Shown here: positions 8,517 through 16,464 of the stretch, one piece after another
Layout: every line of letters starts with the position of its first letter
Numbering within the stretch: position 1 is the first letter of the stretch
NCBI GenBank assembly: GCA_021808105.1
Contig: JAKBCC010000029.1
Coordinates: forward strand, 1-37,255
Reading direction: 5' to 3'
Length of the DNA: 37,255 bases
Source of the DNA: Planctomycetota bacterium
GTDB taxonomy: Bacteria; Planctomycetota; Phycisphaerae; WQYP01
Made by a program: the position numbers and the translations under genes
Notes under the pieces: generated by a model
Told to the model about the DNA's origin: nothing
The model's database searches: none
The model's input: the letters and a program-made list of their open reading frames with translations, nothing else

Positions 8517-10151
8517 ATGAGAACCGAAAACCAGCCTCTAAATCACCGCCAGGACAGGAATTGTAAAAGGCATGTAAATGCGCAATCACGGCTCACACGC
8601 CTGTTGACGCGCTGGCCTTTCTGGATATGTGCGGTTATTGCCGCTGGAATCGCCTGGAGAGTTCTGGATTATTACCTGCGCTATCCGGTGTGGACGGATG
8701 AAGCATCGCTAGGCTTGAATATCATCCATCGCTCGTACGCCGGACTCTTGCGACCATTAAATTTCGCTCAGGTAGCCCCCCTGTTTTTTCTCTGGACCCA
8801 AAAATTTATTATTGATCACTTAGGAACTTCGGCATTGAGCATCCGATTCCTGCCTTTTGCGGCCGGCGTGGCGTGCCTCCCGCTGGCGTGGATGGCATTT
8901 CGCCCGGCATTCGGACCGCGCGCCGCTCTGGTGGCAACGGCATTGATCGTCTGCTCCCTGGCACCGGTACGCCTGACCTGCGACGCCAAGCCCTATTCAA
9001 TTGATTTGCTGTTCAGCCTGATCTTCGTTGGTGCGATGGCACGTTATCTCATGGCCCCGGGACGCCGGCGCTGGCTGATTTTTCTTTGCGTGCTGACGCC
9101 GGTGGCAGTGGGATTTTCATTTCCCTGCCTCTTCGTGCTGGGTGCCTCAAGTCTTGCGGCAGGCTGGCAAGTGTGGCGCAGAGGAAAGTTTCGCGTATTG
9201 CCGGTGTGGATTGTGCTTAATATCCTGGCGGCACTGGCCTTTGCAATAAATTATCATTGGATCATCCATCCGCAAAGTCTGAAAACTCAGTCCTATATGG
9301 ACAGCTTCTGGAAGCATCAGTTCCCACCCCATAACTTAGGAATATTCTGGTGGCTGATTAAAGCCAGCGTGTCCGAAATGATGTCCTATCCCTTCGGCAG
9401 AAATTATGGATTCGGATTGATTCTGGCTCCCCTATGTCTGATCGGAGCTTTGCGGCTTGTTCGTTCCCGAGGTGCCGCGTGGGGTATTTTGTTGGCCGGA
9501 CCATTCGCGTTGACGTTTCTGGCATCGATTTTCCGACATTATCCCTTCGGAGGAGCCATCCGCCTGCAACAACAATTGCTGCCTTCCATCGCGATACTCT
9601 CCGCGTGGGGGCTGCGAACCGTCCTGACATTGGTTTTTCATAACCACGTGGATCGAAAAGTCGCGCGTGCGGTGGTGATAGGCACCGCGGTTGCGCTGGT
9701 GGGCTATACGTTCGTACAAATGCCCATGGATATTCATTCACCCTATGGGCACGGCTTTCGCAGTATGATGACGTTGCGGAGGATCGTCCACCGCGCTTTT
9801 AATCATGCCGTAAATCATACGGAAATCATGGTGACTGGGCCGGCATGGCACACGGCGCGGGAAATGGAACCGGAGATTTATTGGTATTTCACGACACAAA
9901 CGATTTCATGTAATACATCGGGCCGGATTTGGAAGTCTCCTTTGGAGAACAAACAGGCCAACTTATGGGTGATGAACTTGTGGCTTCCAAAAGATGCGCT
10001 CTCAGGTCGGACCGCCAACCAACACATGGAAAATCAGATCGCCAAATCGGGGCTTCATCTTCACTTGAAGCAAAATAAGGTTTACTATCTGGGTGAGCTG
10101 GGATTTAATTACCATGCGGTGTATTGCCAAGTTCAATGTTACACGCCATGA
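8517..10151 (+). CDS. GT-C membrane glycosyltransferase (GT39/PMT/ArnT-like)
   Basis: This is a polytopic inner-membrane protein of 544 residues with about ten transmembrane helices. It probably transfers a sugar from a polyprenyl-phosphate donor to a lipid, glycan or protein on the periplasmic side. The evidence is the GT-C topology: a first helix (about residues 32-50), then a periplasmic loop with WTDEASLGLNII (about 59-70) whose Asp-Glu pair matches the catalytic acidic motif of the GT39/ArnT clan. After the membrane part, from about residue 400, comes a soluble C-terminal region of about 140 residues containing HGFRSMM and WYFTTQT. The start is supported by AGGAAGG. It is followed at once by a strong hairpin terminator. 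Donor and acceptor are unknown; the neighbours point to surface glycan. Confidence 0.75.
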   Translation: MRTENQPLNHRQDRNCKRHVNAQSRLTRLLTRWPFWICAVIAAGIAWRVLDYYLRYPVWTDEASLGLNIIHRSYAGLLRPLNFAQVAPLFFLWTQKFIIDHLGTSALSIRFLPFAAGVACLPLAWMAFRPAFGPRAALVATALIVCSLAPVRLTCDAKPYSIDLLFSLIFVGAMARYLMAPGRRRWLIFLCVLTPVAVGFSFPCLFVLGASSLAAGWQVWRRGKFRVLPVWIVLNILAALAFAINYHWIIHPQSLKTQSYMDSFWKHQFPPHNLGIFWWLIKASVSEMMSYPFGRNYGFGLILAPLCLIGALRLVRSRGAAWGILLAGPFALTFLASIFRHYPFGGAIRLQQQLLPSIAILSAWGLRTVLTLVFHNHVDRKVARAVVIGTAVALVGYTFVQMPMDIHSPYGHGFRSMMTLRRIVHRAFNHAVNHTEIMVTGPAWHTAREMEPEIYWYFTTQTISCNTSGRIWKSPLENKQANLWVMNLWLPKDALSGRTANQHMENQIAKSGLHLHLKQNKVYYLGELGFNYHAVYCQVQCYTP

Positions 10152-10160
10152 GCATTCGCC

Positions 10161-10190
10161 GCCGCTTATCGAATAAGCGGCCTGATTTTA
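10161..10190 (+). terminator. Intrinsic terminator between convergent glycosyltransferase genes
   Basis: A perfect 9-bp stem GCCGCTTAT (10161-10169) / ATAAGCGGC (10173-10181) with a CGA triloop is followed by a T-rich CTGATTTTA on the + strand. It lies 10 nt after the GT-C stop and overlaps the last codons of the converging GT10 gene. Confidence 0.7.
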
Positions 10191-11437
10191 CTTAGCAACG
10201 ATAAATCTTCAGTCAACAAATGAAAATATGAAAAAACATTCAGGCGCGTTCGTATCAGCTCCTTCTGGGCGAGAACCGCACGCAGCCGCTTTTGGTATTC
10301 TGCCTGCCAATTTTTCCAGTCGATTTTTTCCACATCCGAAGTCAGGATGTACGATTCCCGATAGGCATAGAGATCAATATTGGGGGCACCATCATAAAGC
10401 GGCACAGCATTACATAAGATGGCGTCCGTGAATTTTTCCGTGATATAATCATCCGCAACCGCCCGTTCCAGCGATAGATAAAAGCAATGATTTTCAATAC
10501 CCAGATATTTATCGTTGCCGAGGTGACTGTCGCTGCTGCGGTGATAGCCGCCCAGCGCCCGCCCCGAAAGCCTGCCGTAAATATCCACATCACCGATGTT
10601 TCGCCCCAGATCCCGAATCATGGCAACCCGCCACGCATATTGCCCGTTATCCACCACAGAACATCGGCGGGTTTTCATGGTGTCACGCGGCGGCACCCAG
10701 CAGCAGAAAGTCGGCGCGTAACGGACATAGGCCGCATCATCCTCCCGCAGCGGGTTCTGAACAAAACTGTGACAATCCGGTATTTTGGGATGCCGTGTTT
10801 CTTTCTCCACCGACAGCAGAAATTTTTGTCCCGGAAGATCAACAAAACTCCCGGTGATGGTCGCATCATTAAGATATACACCGATGACGAAATCCGCAGA
10901 ACCCTCGCCGCTGATCATGTTGGATCCCGGCATGACCCAGGGCAAAATTGCCTGCGACATAAATCGCGTGACCGCCACGGAGGGAAATATCCAGCGAATT
11001 GTTTTACTGCCAAAGCGGACCATCACGCTGTTTTGCATCAGTCTGGTGCGCGATAATACCGGGGGCTCCGGGCGTTTGCCGGCACCGATGGCATAGCGAA
11101 TTTCACGCACCAGTGTATTGAGCGACCCAAAGGCGGTTCTCCACTCCGGGGACAGCCGCGCAGTGTGGGCCGGCGAAGTGGTCAAATCACTTCCGATGAA
11201 ATGTTTGCCCTTCGCAGCAGTCAGTTCAACCGTCCGCCGACCATCGCGATGGCGTAAGACCAATTTGCCGTCCTCAATGGCCCAGCTATGTTCATGAATT
11301 GAAGGGGCCCCCTCCAGCCGATGATCCGCCCGTAACGTTAATCGCATGGAACGCCGACCTGCCGCACGGTAAACATACCGCTTTCCGGCAATATCGATTT
11401 CCTTTATCGCAATCCCTGCGTGTTCCGGCCGTGCCAC
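10166..11437 (-). CDS. Glycosyltransferase family 10 (fucosyltransferase-like)
   Basis: This is a probable GDP-fucose (alpha-1,3/1,4) transferase or related GT10 enzyme working on surface glycan. The C-terminal donor-binding half (about residues 290-400) shows the GT10 signature: LGIENHCFYLSLERAVADDY, then ITEKFTDAILCNAVPLYDG and GAPNIDLY, matching the family pattern of F-E-N-S...DYVTEK...G-VPV-G-P. The first about 130 residues form a separate region with a WAIEDGKLVLRHRDGRRT pattern, perhaps a beta-rich accessory domain; I do not recognise it firmly. The start is a GTG at 11437, 8 nt after AGGA and 36 nt past the end of the dehydrogenase. The frame stays open further upstream but only inside that gene. 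An out-of-frame ATG at about 11453 stops after 16 codons. 423 residues. Confidence 0.78.
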   Translation of the reverse strand: MARPEHAGIAIKEIDIAGKRYVYRAAGRRSMRLTLRADHRLEGAPSIHEHSWAIEDGKLVLRHRDGRRTVELTAAKGKHFIGSDLTTSPAHTARLSPEWRTAFGSLNTLVREIRYAIGAGKRPEPPVLSRTRLMQNSVMVRFGSKTIRWIFPSVAVTRFMSQAILPWVMPGSNMISGEGSADFVIGVYLNDATITGSFVDLPGQKFLLSVEKETRHPKIPDCHSFVQNPLREDDAAYVRYAPTFCCWVPPRDTMKTRRCSVVDNGQYAWRVAMIRDLGRNIGDVDIYGRLSGRALGGYHRSSDSHLGNDKYLGIENHCFYLSLERAVADDYITEKFTDAILCNAVPLYDGAPNIDLYAYRESYILTSDVEKIDWKNWQAEYQKRLRAVLAQKELIRTRLNVFSYFHLLTEDLSLLSKIRPLIR

Positions 11438-11472
11438 TTGAAAAATCCTTTCATGAACACTGTTCCGGGCAA

Positions 11473-12399
11473 CTAAGTCGCCCGCGAGTTCAGATATTCC
11501 ACCACATCCCGCGCAACCCAGCTCATCGCGTCCATGGCCCCTTGCGTCCGGGCGGCCAGATGCGGCGCAAAAATCAGATTGGGTGCCCCCCATAACGGAT
11601 AATCATCCCCCGGCGGTTCGGGTTCATGAACGTCCAAAGCCGCGCCGAAAATTTTGCCTGTTTTCAGAGCTTCAGCCAGAGCGTGCGCATCGATCACCTC
11701 GCCCCGCGCGGTATTGACCACAATGGCACGGTTCGGCATGAGGAAAAATACCTCACGGTTCATCATTTGTGCATTGCCCGGACGGTGGCTGACATGAATA
11801 GTCAGTATATCAGAGCGGCGATATAACTCCGACTTTTCCACACTCTGCGCGGGAAAATCCACCCGTGAGGCCACATCCAGAACATCGTTATAGATAACCT
11901 TCATCCCAAACGCATGCGCCACGCGCCCCACCGCTGTACCGATGCGCCCCATGCCTAGAATGCCGAATGTCTTTCCATGTAATTCCAGACCGCGGCTGGT
12001 TTTCCGAAAGCGATGGAATTCTTCGGCAGAAACCGGCGCTTTCAAATTCACCACCGGCCTGGCGAGTGTAAATATCAGATTAAACACATACTCCACTACC
12101 GCATGCGTATTAGCCTGCGGCGTGGAAATAACTTTAATATCGTGCCGGGCACACGCATCCTGATCAATATTTTCCAGGCCAACACCAGCCCGTCCCACCA
12201 CCTGAAGTTTCGGTGCCAGAGCCAGTAAATCGGCGTTCACCTGCGTATACGTGCGGACAATCAGCCCGGCAGCATCAGCTAACGCGGCAGCAAGTGCGGG
12301 GCGGTCTTTATAGGTGATTTCATGCACCGCAGCGTTCTGTTTCAGCCACGCTAACGGGGTTGCTTCAAGTCCTTCGGTGAGAATAATGGTATGTTTCAT
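11473..12399 (-). CDS. D-isomer-specific 2-hydroxyacid dehydrogenase (SerA/hydroxypyruvate reductase-like)
   Basis: This is a cytoplasmic NAD(P)H-dependent oxidoreductase interconverting a D-2-hydroxyacid and its 2-oxoacid. In 308 residues it has the full family layout: N-terminal catalytic half, the Rossmann motif GILGMGRIGTAVGRV (about 146-160), and the catalytic triad as Arg in VVNTARGEVID (about 226), Glu in ALDVHEPEP (about 256) and His in IFAPHLAA (about 279). There is no ACT regulatory domain, so it is short compared with many 3-phosphoglycerate dehydrogenases; the substrate is not determined. The ATG at 12399 begins the conserved region, while the frame extends to 12477 without a better start. 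It lies 36 nt upstream of the GT10 gene, suggesting cotranscription and perhaps supply of an unusual glycan building block. Confidence 0.85.
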   Translation of the reverse strand: MKHTIILTEGLEATPLAWLKQNAAVHEITYKDRPALAAALADAAGLIVRTYTQVNADLLALAPKLQVVGRAGVGLENIDQDACARHDIKVISTPQANTHAVVEYVFNLIFTLARPVVNLKAPVSAEEFHRFRKTSRGLELHGKTFGILGMGRIGTAVGRVAHAFGMKVIYNDVLDVASRVDFPAQSVEKSELYRRSDILTIHVSHRPGNAQMMNREVFFLMPNRAIVVNTARGEVIDAHALAEALKTGKIFGAALDVHEPEPPGDDYPLWGAPNLIFAPHLAARTQGAMDAMSWVARDVVEYLNSRAT

Positions 12400-12524
12400 A
12401 GTCCGTTTTTTCCTGCCCCGGAGTCCGTCGAGGTAATAGCGTTGAGTATAGTTTGATTTCCAGAGCATTGCCACCACCCGACGGGCGCGCGACGTTGATC
12501 CGTCGTGATAGATGATCCGGCCGC

Positions 12525-14150
12525 TTAATTGCTTTTGCCTGGAGTTCTACGGGATTTGTTGACTATCCCCAAGTCAATCACGGCACCATCAGGAAAATCG
12601 GCAGTCGTATCAAATGTATGGCGACTGATGGATGTGAAGATGACCACCACGCAGCGCGTGGTGCGGACATACCGCAAATCACCGGGCGCTGGGCCGGTGT
12701 AACGCCGGTTATCGGATTTTTGAAAATGGAAAACAAATTGAGCCAGGCCCGTAGGCGTGGTTAAAAGAAGGCCGGGACCGGTGACATATACGCCCTCATT
12801 AATTTGTTTGAAGGACGCATAAAGCTTCAGGCGTAAGGTGGGCGTCTGGCCGCTGGAGCGGGGACGGCGATGTTTCGAGAATTGAATTAAGCCCCCTTCT
12901 TCAGATTTTTTATTACCACGCGATTGATGCCCCAGTTGTGTGACCTCCACCCGGAAATACCGTTGGCCCAATGCCGCATAAAGGGTCTGCAGCACCAGCA
13001 AATCGCAGTAGGATAATCTCCCGTAATTAGCGGCAAGGGATGGATCGGGATTATCCGGTGATCCCGGATACGGTCCGGGCCGACGGATGTGTCGATAGGC
13101 TGCGTAAAAGCGCTGAATTTTTTCCCGCAGTATTTCCGGCGGCGCATAAGCGTGCGGAGCAGTCAGGGTGGCAAGAAGGCCGATCAGTCGCGGTGGAATT
13201 CCCTGTGGCATACAGGTGTTTGGAAGATAGCTCATTGGCAAGATATCTTTCGACGGCAAAATAGTGCCCTGCGCGGTGACGGACAAGGCATTGTGGTCAT
13301 ACGATGCGGGCATGGGTTTGCGTGCCGGGTTCATTGGCAGCAGTCGAAGATCATGTTCCGCAGTACCTGCCAGAATGGAAAATGGCCCCTTATAAAATTC
13401 CTGAACCCACACCACTTGGTCCGGGCTGCGGGGAATGTAATCAAATTTCCGCACGTACCAGCACAGTGCGGCCGGCATGGGATCATGATGATGTCTGTGG
13501 GTCAGGAGCAATGTGGAAAATTCACCTCGGGTAAGAAGGCGATGCAGCCTATACAACGCCGCCAAGCGAACCACCAGGATTTGTGAATGCAAAAGCTTCT
13601 CCGCGAGGCAATGTCGCAAGCTGCTGTGAGCCAGGGCACGGATCGCATCGGCTTCCGGTCGCTGCACCAGCGGAAAACGGCGTGCGGGGCGATCCAGCGA
13701 AAGTATCAGCGGATCAAGCAACTCAGTATCATCTGCGGCCCGAGCCAGGGCGCAGGCGTGAATCAACACACGCCAATGGTGGAAACGGGGAATCTGCCGC
13801 GCCAGGACGCCAACCGCCAGGGGTTGATCCGCAGCCATCAGTTGGTTCATGGCATATATCTTCATTTTCGGCGACTGGCCATAGCCCGCAACCACCCGCA
13901 TCAGCACGGCCAGACGTGCAGGATTGGTCGGCGGGATATAGCGCAATAAATGCCGATCGGCTTTTTTCCGCGCGCGGGTGGCATCGGAAATATTGGCTAC
14001 CGTGTGCAGCAACCGCGCTAAGCGCCCGGCGTTCGGGCTTGTCGTAACGCGTGCTGTACTGCAGCCGAATTGGCCGACCAGCATCCAGATTCCAATACCC
14101 GCCAAGCACGCACGCATGGCCACGCGTCCCGGCCGAAAATGCAACATCAT
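12525..14150 (-). CDS. Uncharacterised exported protein, possible lipoprotein
   Basis: I do not recognise this family. The 541-residue protein begins with a basic N-terminus and a hydrophobic segment (about residues 12-28, ACLAGIGIWMLVGQFGC), ending in a cysteine followed by STARV. This looks like a lipoprotein signal peptide, although the lipobox QFGC is atypical. The mature part is rich in Arg, His and Pro. Residues about 40-220 are mostly helical with repeated Ala/Leu-rich segments that could be HEAT- or TPR-like. The C-terminal about 150 residues look beta-rich (LRLKLYASFKQINEGVYVTG). Starts at 14150 (ATGATG) and 14117 are both possible, neither with a strong ribosome site. It is first in a co-directional set with the dehydrogenase and GT10 genes, so an envelope or glycan role is plausible but unproven. 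Confidence 0.6.
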   Translation of the reverse strand: MMLHFRPGRVAMRACLAGIGIWMLVGQFGCSTARVTTSPNAGRLARLLHTVANISDATRARKKADRHLLRYIPPTNPARLAVLMRVVAGYGQSPKMKIYAMNQLMAADQPLAVGVLARQIPRFHHWRVLIHACALARAADDTELLDPLILSLDRPARRFPLVQRPEADAIRALAHSSLRHCLAEKLLHSQILVVRLAALYRLHRLLTRGEFSTLLLTHRHHHDPMPAALCWYVRKFDYIPRSPDQVVWVQEFYKGPFSILAGTAEHDLRLLPMNPARKPMPASYDHNALSVTAQGTILPSKDILPMSYLPNTCMPQGIPPRLIGLLATLTAPHAYAPPEILREKIQRFYAAYRHIRRPGPYPGSPDNPDPSLAANYGRLSYCDLLVLQTLYAALGQRYFRVEVTQLGHQSRGNKKSEEGGLIQFSKHRRPRSSGQTPTLRLKLYASFKQINEGVYVTGPGLLLTTPTGLAQFVFHFQKSDNRRYTGPAPGDLRYVRTTRCVVVIFTSISRHTFDTTADFPDGAVIDLGIVNKSRRTPGKSN

Positions 14151-14301
14151 GATTGTTTACCCAAGTTCAATCACACCGCCGGTTTACAACCCGCTGGCGC
14201 ATTCTACAGGCGACATGTTGCAAAATGGTTAACGCGGTTTCGAATGCTCCCTGTATGACATTGCAATGCCGCCATGCGCAGCAGGAAATCCATGAATAGA
14301 A
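14151..14301. other. Spacer upstream of the moa operon, no gene seen
   Basis: The region between the divergent putative lipoprotein gene and the moa promoter contains only short, unconvincing reading frames. No strong promoter for the leftward gene was identified. Confidence 0.4.
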
Positions 14302-14330
14302 TTGAATCCACAGTGCGTATTGATTACAAT
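14302..14330 (+). promoter_or_regulatory. Sigma70-type promoter of the moa operon
   Basis: TTGAAT (14302-14307) and TACAAT (14325-14330) are separated by exactly 17 nt, a near-consensus housekeeping promoter. Transcription would start near 14337, leaving a leader of about 150 nt before moaA. Confidence 0.6.
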
Positions 14331-14336
14331 TGCTCA

Positions 14337-14489
14337 TAGGACATCAGGGCCGGTTTTAATCCCCGCGCGGCTGAATAGCTGACGCGTAAGGGGCACGGAA
14401 ACTGCCTGATGGACAGGCCCGTTGCATGGCGACAGCTTGACTGGCCGTGAGGTTTGGCACCGGTCCTTAGGGGTATTAGCGGGTGGTTG
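14337..14489 (+). promoter_or_regulatory. Structured 5' leader of the moa operon (candidate riboswitch)
   Basis: The leader can form a compact nested fold. An outer helix pairs GGGCC (14347-14351) with GGCCC (14416-14420). Inside it, CCCC (14361-14364) pairs with GGGG (14390-14393), CGCG (14366-14369) with CGCG (14383-14386), and GCT/AGC (14370-14372/14377-14379) closes a GAAT loop. GCCTG (14404-14408) / CAGGC (14414-14418) forms a hairpin that competes with the outer helix. Position, length and downstream genes match those of the Moco RNA motif, known upstream of moaA operons, but I could not match its conserved nucleotides by eye. Confidence 0.35.
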
Positions 14490-15458
14490 ATGCTGCATGA
14501 CACGCGCAACAGAGACATCGGATACTTGCGATTATCCGTCACAGCGGCCTGTCAGCTTCGCTGTATTTATTGCCGCCCCGCATTTCACCGCAATCATACG
14601 CCCGGCATGTTGACGCCGCAAGAATTCGGGCATATCGCCGACCATCTCATTGACCTTCACGGCGTAAAGAAAGTGCGCATCACCGGTGGAGATCCCACCG
14701 CGCGCAGTGACTTGCCCGAAATTATCCAACGCATTGCGCAATGTCATCCGGATATAGATCTGGCCATGAGCACCAACGGTTTGGCAATGGATCGCCTGGC
14801 CGGAGTCTGCAAGTCCGCCGGACTGAAACGCGTGAATATCAGCCTTGATACGCTTGATGAAGCAACCTTTGAACAACTAAGTTCAAAGCGCGGGATAGAG
14901 CACGTCATTGCCGGCATTGACGCCTCGCTTGCGGCCGGCCTGGCACCGGTAAAGTTGAATATGGTCGTCATGCGGGGAATTAACGACGGACAAATCCCGG
15001 AAATGGTTGCATTCGCAGCCGCCCGAAAGGTCCAACTGCGTTTCATTGAACTCATGCCCATGGGACCCCTGGCGGGTAACTGGCAGCAATACTATCTATC
15101 CGCGGACCATATTCGCCGACGTATTGAACCCATAACTCTTTCCTGGCGGCCGTTGCAGCAAGGTGCGGCCAGCAGCCGCAATTTCCACGTTATTTTGCGC
15201 GACGGTCAAACCGTGACACTCGGGTTTATTACACCCATGAGCTGCAATTTCTGCGGCAGCTGCAATCGGCTGCGAATTTCCTGCACCGGAGAAATTTTTC
15301 CGTGCCTGATGGATCAGCCGCGCGGGTCACTTCTGTCGGCACTTCGCCCCAAGTATGATCCTGTGAAGTTTGATGCATTGCTCGCCGCAGCGCTTCAGGA
15401 AAAAGCGGCGGAGCATCCGCACGACGGCTTTGTGACCATGACCAGTATTGGAGGATAA
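14490..15458 (+). CDS. moaA: GTP 3',8-cyclase MoaA
   Basis: This radical-SAM enzyme makes 3',8-cyclo-7,8-dihydro-GTP, the first step of molybdenum cofactor synthesis, in the cytoplasm. The N-terminal radical-SAM cluster motif is CQLRCIYC (Cys21, Cys25, Cys28). The second [4Fe-4S] site that binds GTP is at Cys255, Cys258 and Cys272 within FCGSCNRLRISC...FPC. The protein ends with Gly-Gly (MTSIGG), the conserved C-terminal tail needed for catalysis. 322 residues, typical. The ATG at 14490 is preceded by GGGTGG; the frame opens earlier (TTG 14454) but conservation starts here. It is the first gene of an eight-gene Moco operon, followed 6 nt later by a CMD-family gene. Confidence 0.95.
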   Translation: MLHDTRNRDIGYLRLSVTAACQLRCIYCRPAFHRNHTPGMLTPQEFGHIADHLIDLHGVKKVRITGGDPTARSDLPEIIQRIAQCHPDIDLAMSTNGLAMDRLAGVCKSAGLKRVNISLDTLDEATFEQLSSKRGIEHVIAGIDASLAAGLAPVKLNMVVMRGINDGQIPEMVAFAAARKVQLRFIELMPMGPLAGNWQQYYLSADHIRRRIEPITLSWRPLQQGAASSRNFHVILRDGQTVTLGFITPMSCNFCGSCNRLRISCTGEIFPCLMDQPRGSLLSALRPKYDPVKFDALLAAALQEKAAEHPHDGFVTMTSIGG

Positions 15459-15464
15459 AGAATT

Positions 15465-15809
15465 ATGACACAACCCACGGATAATGTGCCGACAACATTC
15501 AAGGACTTTATCAAACGCTTCCCCGCGCTGGGCGAGGCCCATGAAAATGTGGCCAGGGCGGTGGATATGGCGGGACCGATTGAGCCCAAAACCCGCGAGT
15601 TTATTAAGATGGGAATTTGTATGGGAGCGGGGCTTGAATCCGCCTTCCGCAGCCACGTGCGACGTGCCCTGCAGCATGATGCAAGCGTGGAAGAAATTGA
15701 ACAGGTTGTGCTGATGGCCATGAACACGTGTGGTTTTCCAAAAACTGTCGCGGCGTGGCAATGGGCGCATCAGCAGATTCAACGTGATCAGCAACGGAGC
15801 CAGCCGTGA
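15465..15809 (+). CDS. Carboxymuconolactone decarboxylase (CMD/AhpD-like) family protein
   Basis: This small all-helical cytoplasmic protein of 114 residues belongs to the CMD/AhpD fold family. Signs are KTREFIKMGICMGAG, then ESAFRSHVRRALQHDAS and VEEIEQVVLMAMNTCGFP, the usual helix pattern with a conserved E-x5-H. The redox CxxC of AhpD peroxidase partners is absent (only isolated cysteines in GICMG and MNTCG), so alkylhydroperoxidase activity is unlikely by the known mechanism. It lies between moaA and moaD, 6 nt after the first and overlapping the second (GTGA), so it is translated with the Moco genes. Its role there is unknown. GGAGG within the moaA tail provides the ribosome site. Confidence 0.82.
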   Translation: MTQPTDNVPTTFKDFIKRFPALGEAHENVARAVDMAGPIEPKTREFIKMGICMGAGLESAFRSHVRRALQHDASVEEIEQVVLMAMNTCGFPKTVAAWQWAHQQIQRDQQRSQP

Positions 15810-16054
15810 CAATCACCATGAAATTGTTCGGCCCCGCGGCGCAGCGCATAGGTCGCTCCGAAATAATAATTCACATTTCTGCGAAGACTGTTAATTGTCG
15901 GACACTACGATTGGCCATGGGACAGCAGTATCCGCAACTCGCAGAACTGATGCCATCGGGGCGGCTGGCGGTGAATTGCGCGTATGGTGCCGATGATCTG
16001 CCGATCTCGGAACATGATGAGGTAGCGTGGATTCAGGCAGTGAGCGGCGGATGA
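15806..16054 (+). CDS. moaD: Molybdopterin synthase small subunit MoaD
   Basis: This ubiquitin-like sulfur carrier is thiocarboxylated at its C-terminal glycine and donates sulfur for the dithiolene of molybdopterin, in complex with MoaE. 82 residues ending in the diagnostic SGG. It shows the family opening TITMKLFGPAAQRIG, the VNCAYGADD segment corresponding to the conserved Val-Asn-(G) turn, and EHDEVAWIQAVSGG at the end. The start is GTG, overlapping the previous stop (GTGA) and 6 nt after GGAG; an ATG four codons later is the alternative. MoeB, which activates MoaD, is not in the window. Confidence 0.9.
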   Translation: MTITMKLFGPAAQRIGRSEIIIHISAKTVNCRTLRLAMGQQYPQLAELMPSGRLAVNCAYGADDLPISEHDEVAWIQAVSGG

Positions 16055-16464
16055 GCGTTTCAGTTCATATTCATGACGGGCCGATTGTTCCGCCGAATGA
16101 ACCGCGGTGCCAGTGTGCTGGGGCAGTAGTCGTGTTTGAAGGGATTGTCCGGGAAATGGAATCAGGCCGGCGGATTTCCGGCCTGCACTACCAGACGTAT
16201 GATCCGATGGCCCACCGCGAATTGCAGCGCTTGGCGCAGGAGATCATGAAGCAATTTGAACTATTGGATGTAACTGTTGCGCATAGCCGCGGCTTTGTTG
16301 CTGTGGGCCGCTGTTCCCTGCGCGTGGCAATCGCGGCGATGCATCGTAAACCGGCGTTGGCGGCAATGGATGGGTTCATCGATGCGCTCAAACGTGATGT
16401 ACCGATCTGGAAAAATCCGGTTTGGATTGCCGATCCAGCTTCCGCACCCGGAGTACAATCCTGA
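16051..16464 (+). CDS. moaE: Molybdopterin synthase catalytic subunit MoaE
   Basis: MoaE forms a heterotetramer with MoaD and inserts two sulfurs into cyclic pyranopterin monophosphate to give molybdopterin. In 137 residues it shows GAVVVFEGIVRE, the LHYQTYDPMAHRELQ segment, RGFVAVGRCSLRVA and the active-site stretch LKRDVPIWK. Lys114 and Lys121 have the same spacing as the essential E. coli Lys119 and Lys126. The ATG overlaps the moaD stop (ATGA), indicating translational coupling. The GTG at 16027 inside moaD is not needed. Confidence 0.93.
   Translation: MSVSVHIHDGPIVPPNEPRCQCAGAVVVFEGIVREMESGRRISGLHYQTYDPMAHRELQRLAQEIMKQFELLDVTVAHSRGFVAVGRCSLRVAIAAMHRKPALAAMDGFIDALKRDVPIWKNPVWIADPASAPGVQS

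Noticed and set aside
10487..11056. Plus-strand frame of 189 codons
   Set aside because: Antisense to the GT10 gene; His/Pro-rich with no motif.
11438..11593. Upstream extension of the GT10 frame
   Set aside because: It lies inside the dehydrogenase coding sequence and translates to unstructured Gly/Cys-rich sequence; the GTG at 11437 with AGGA is a better start.
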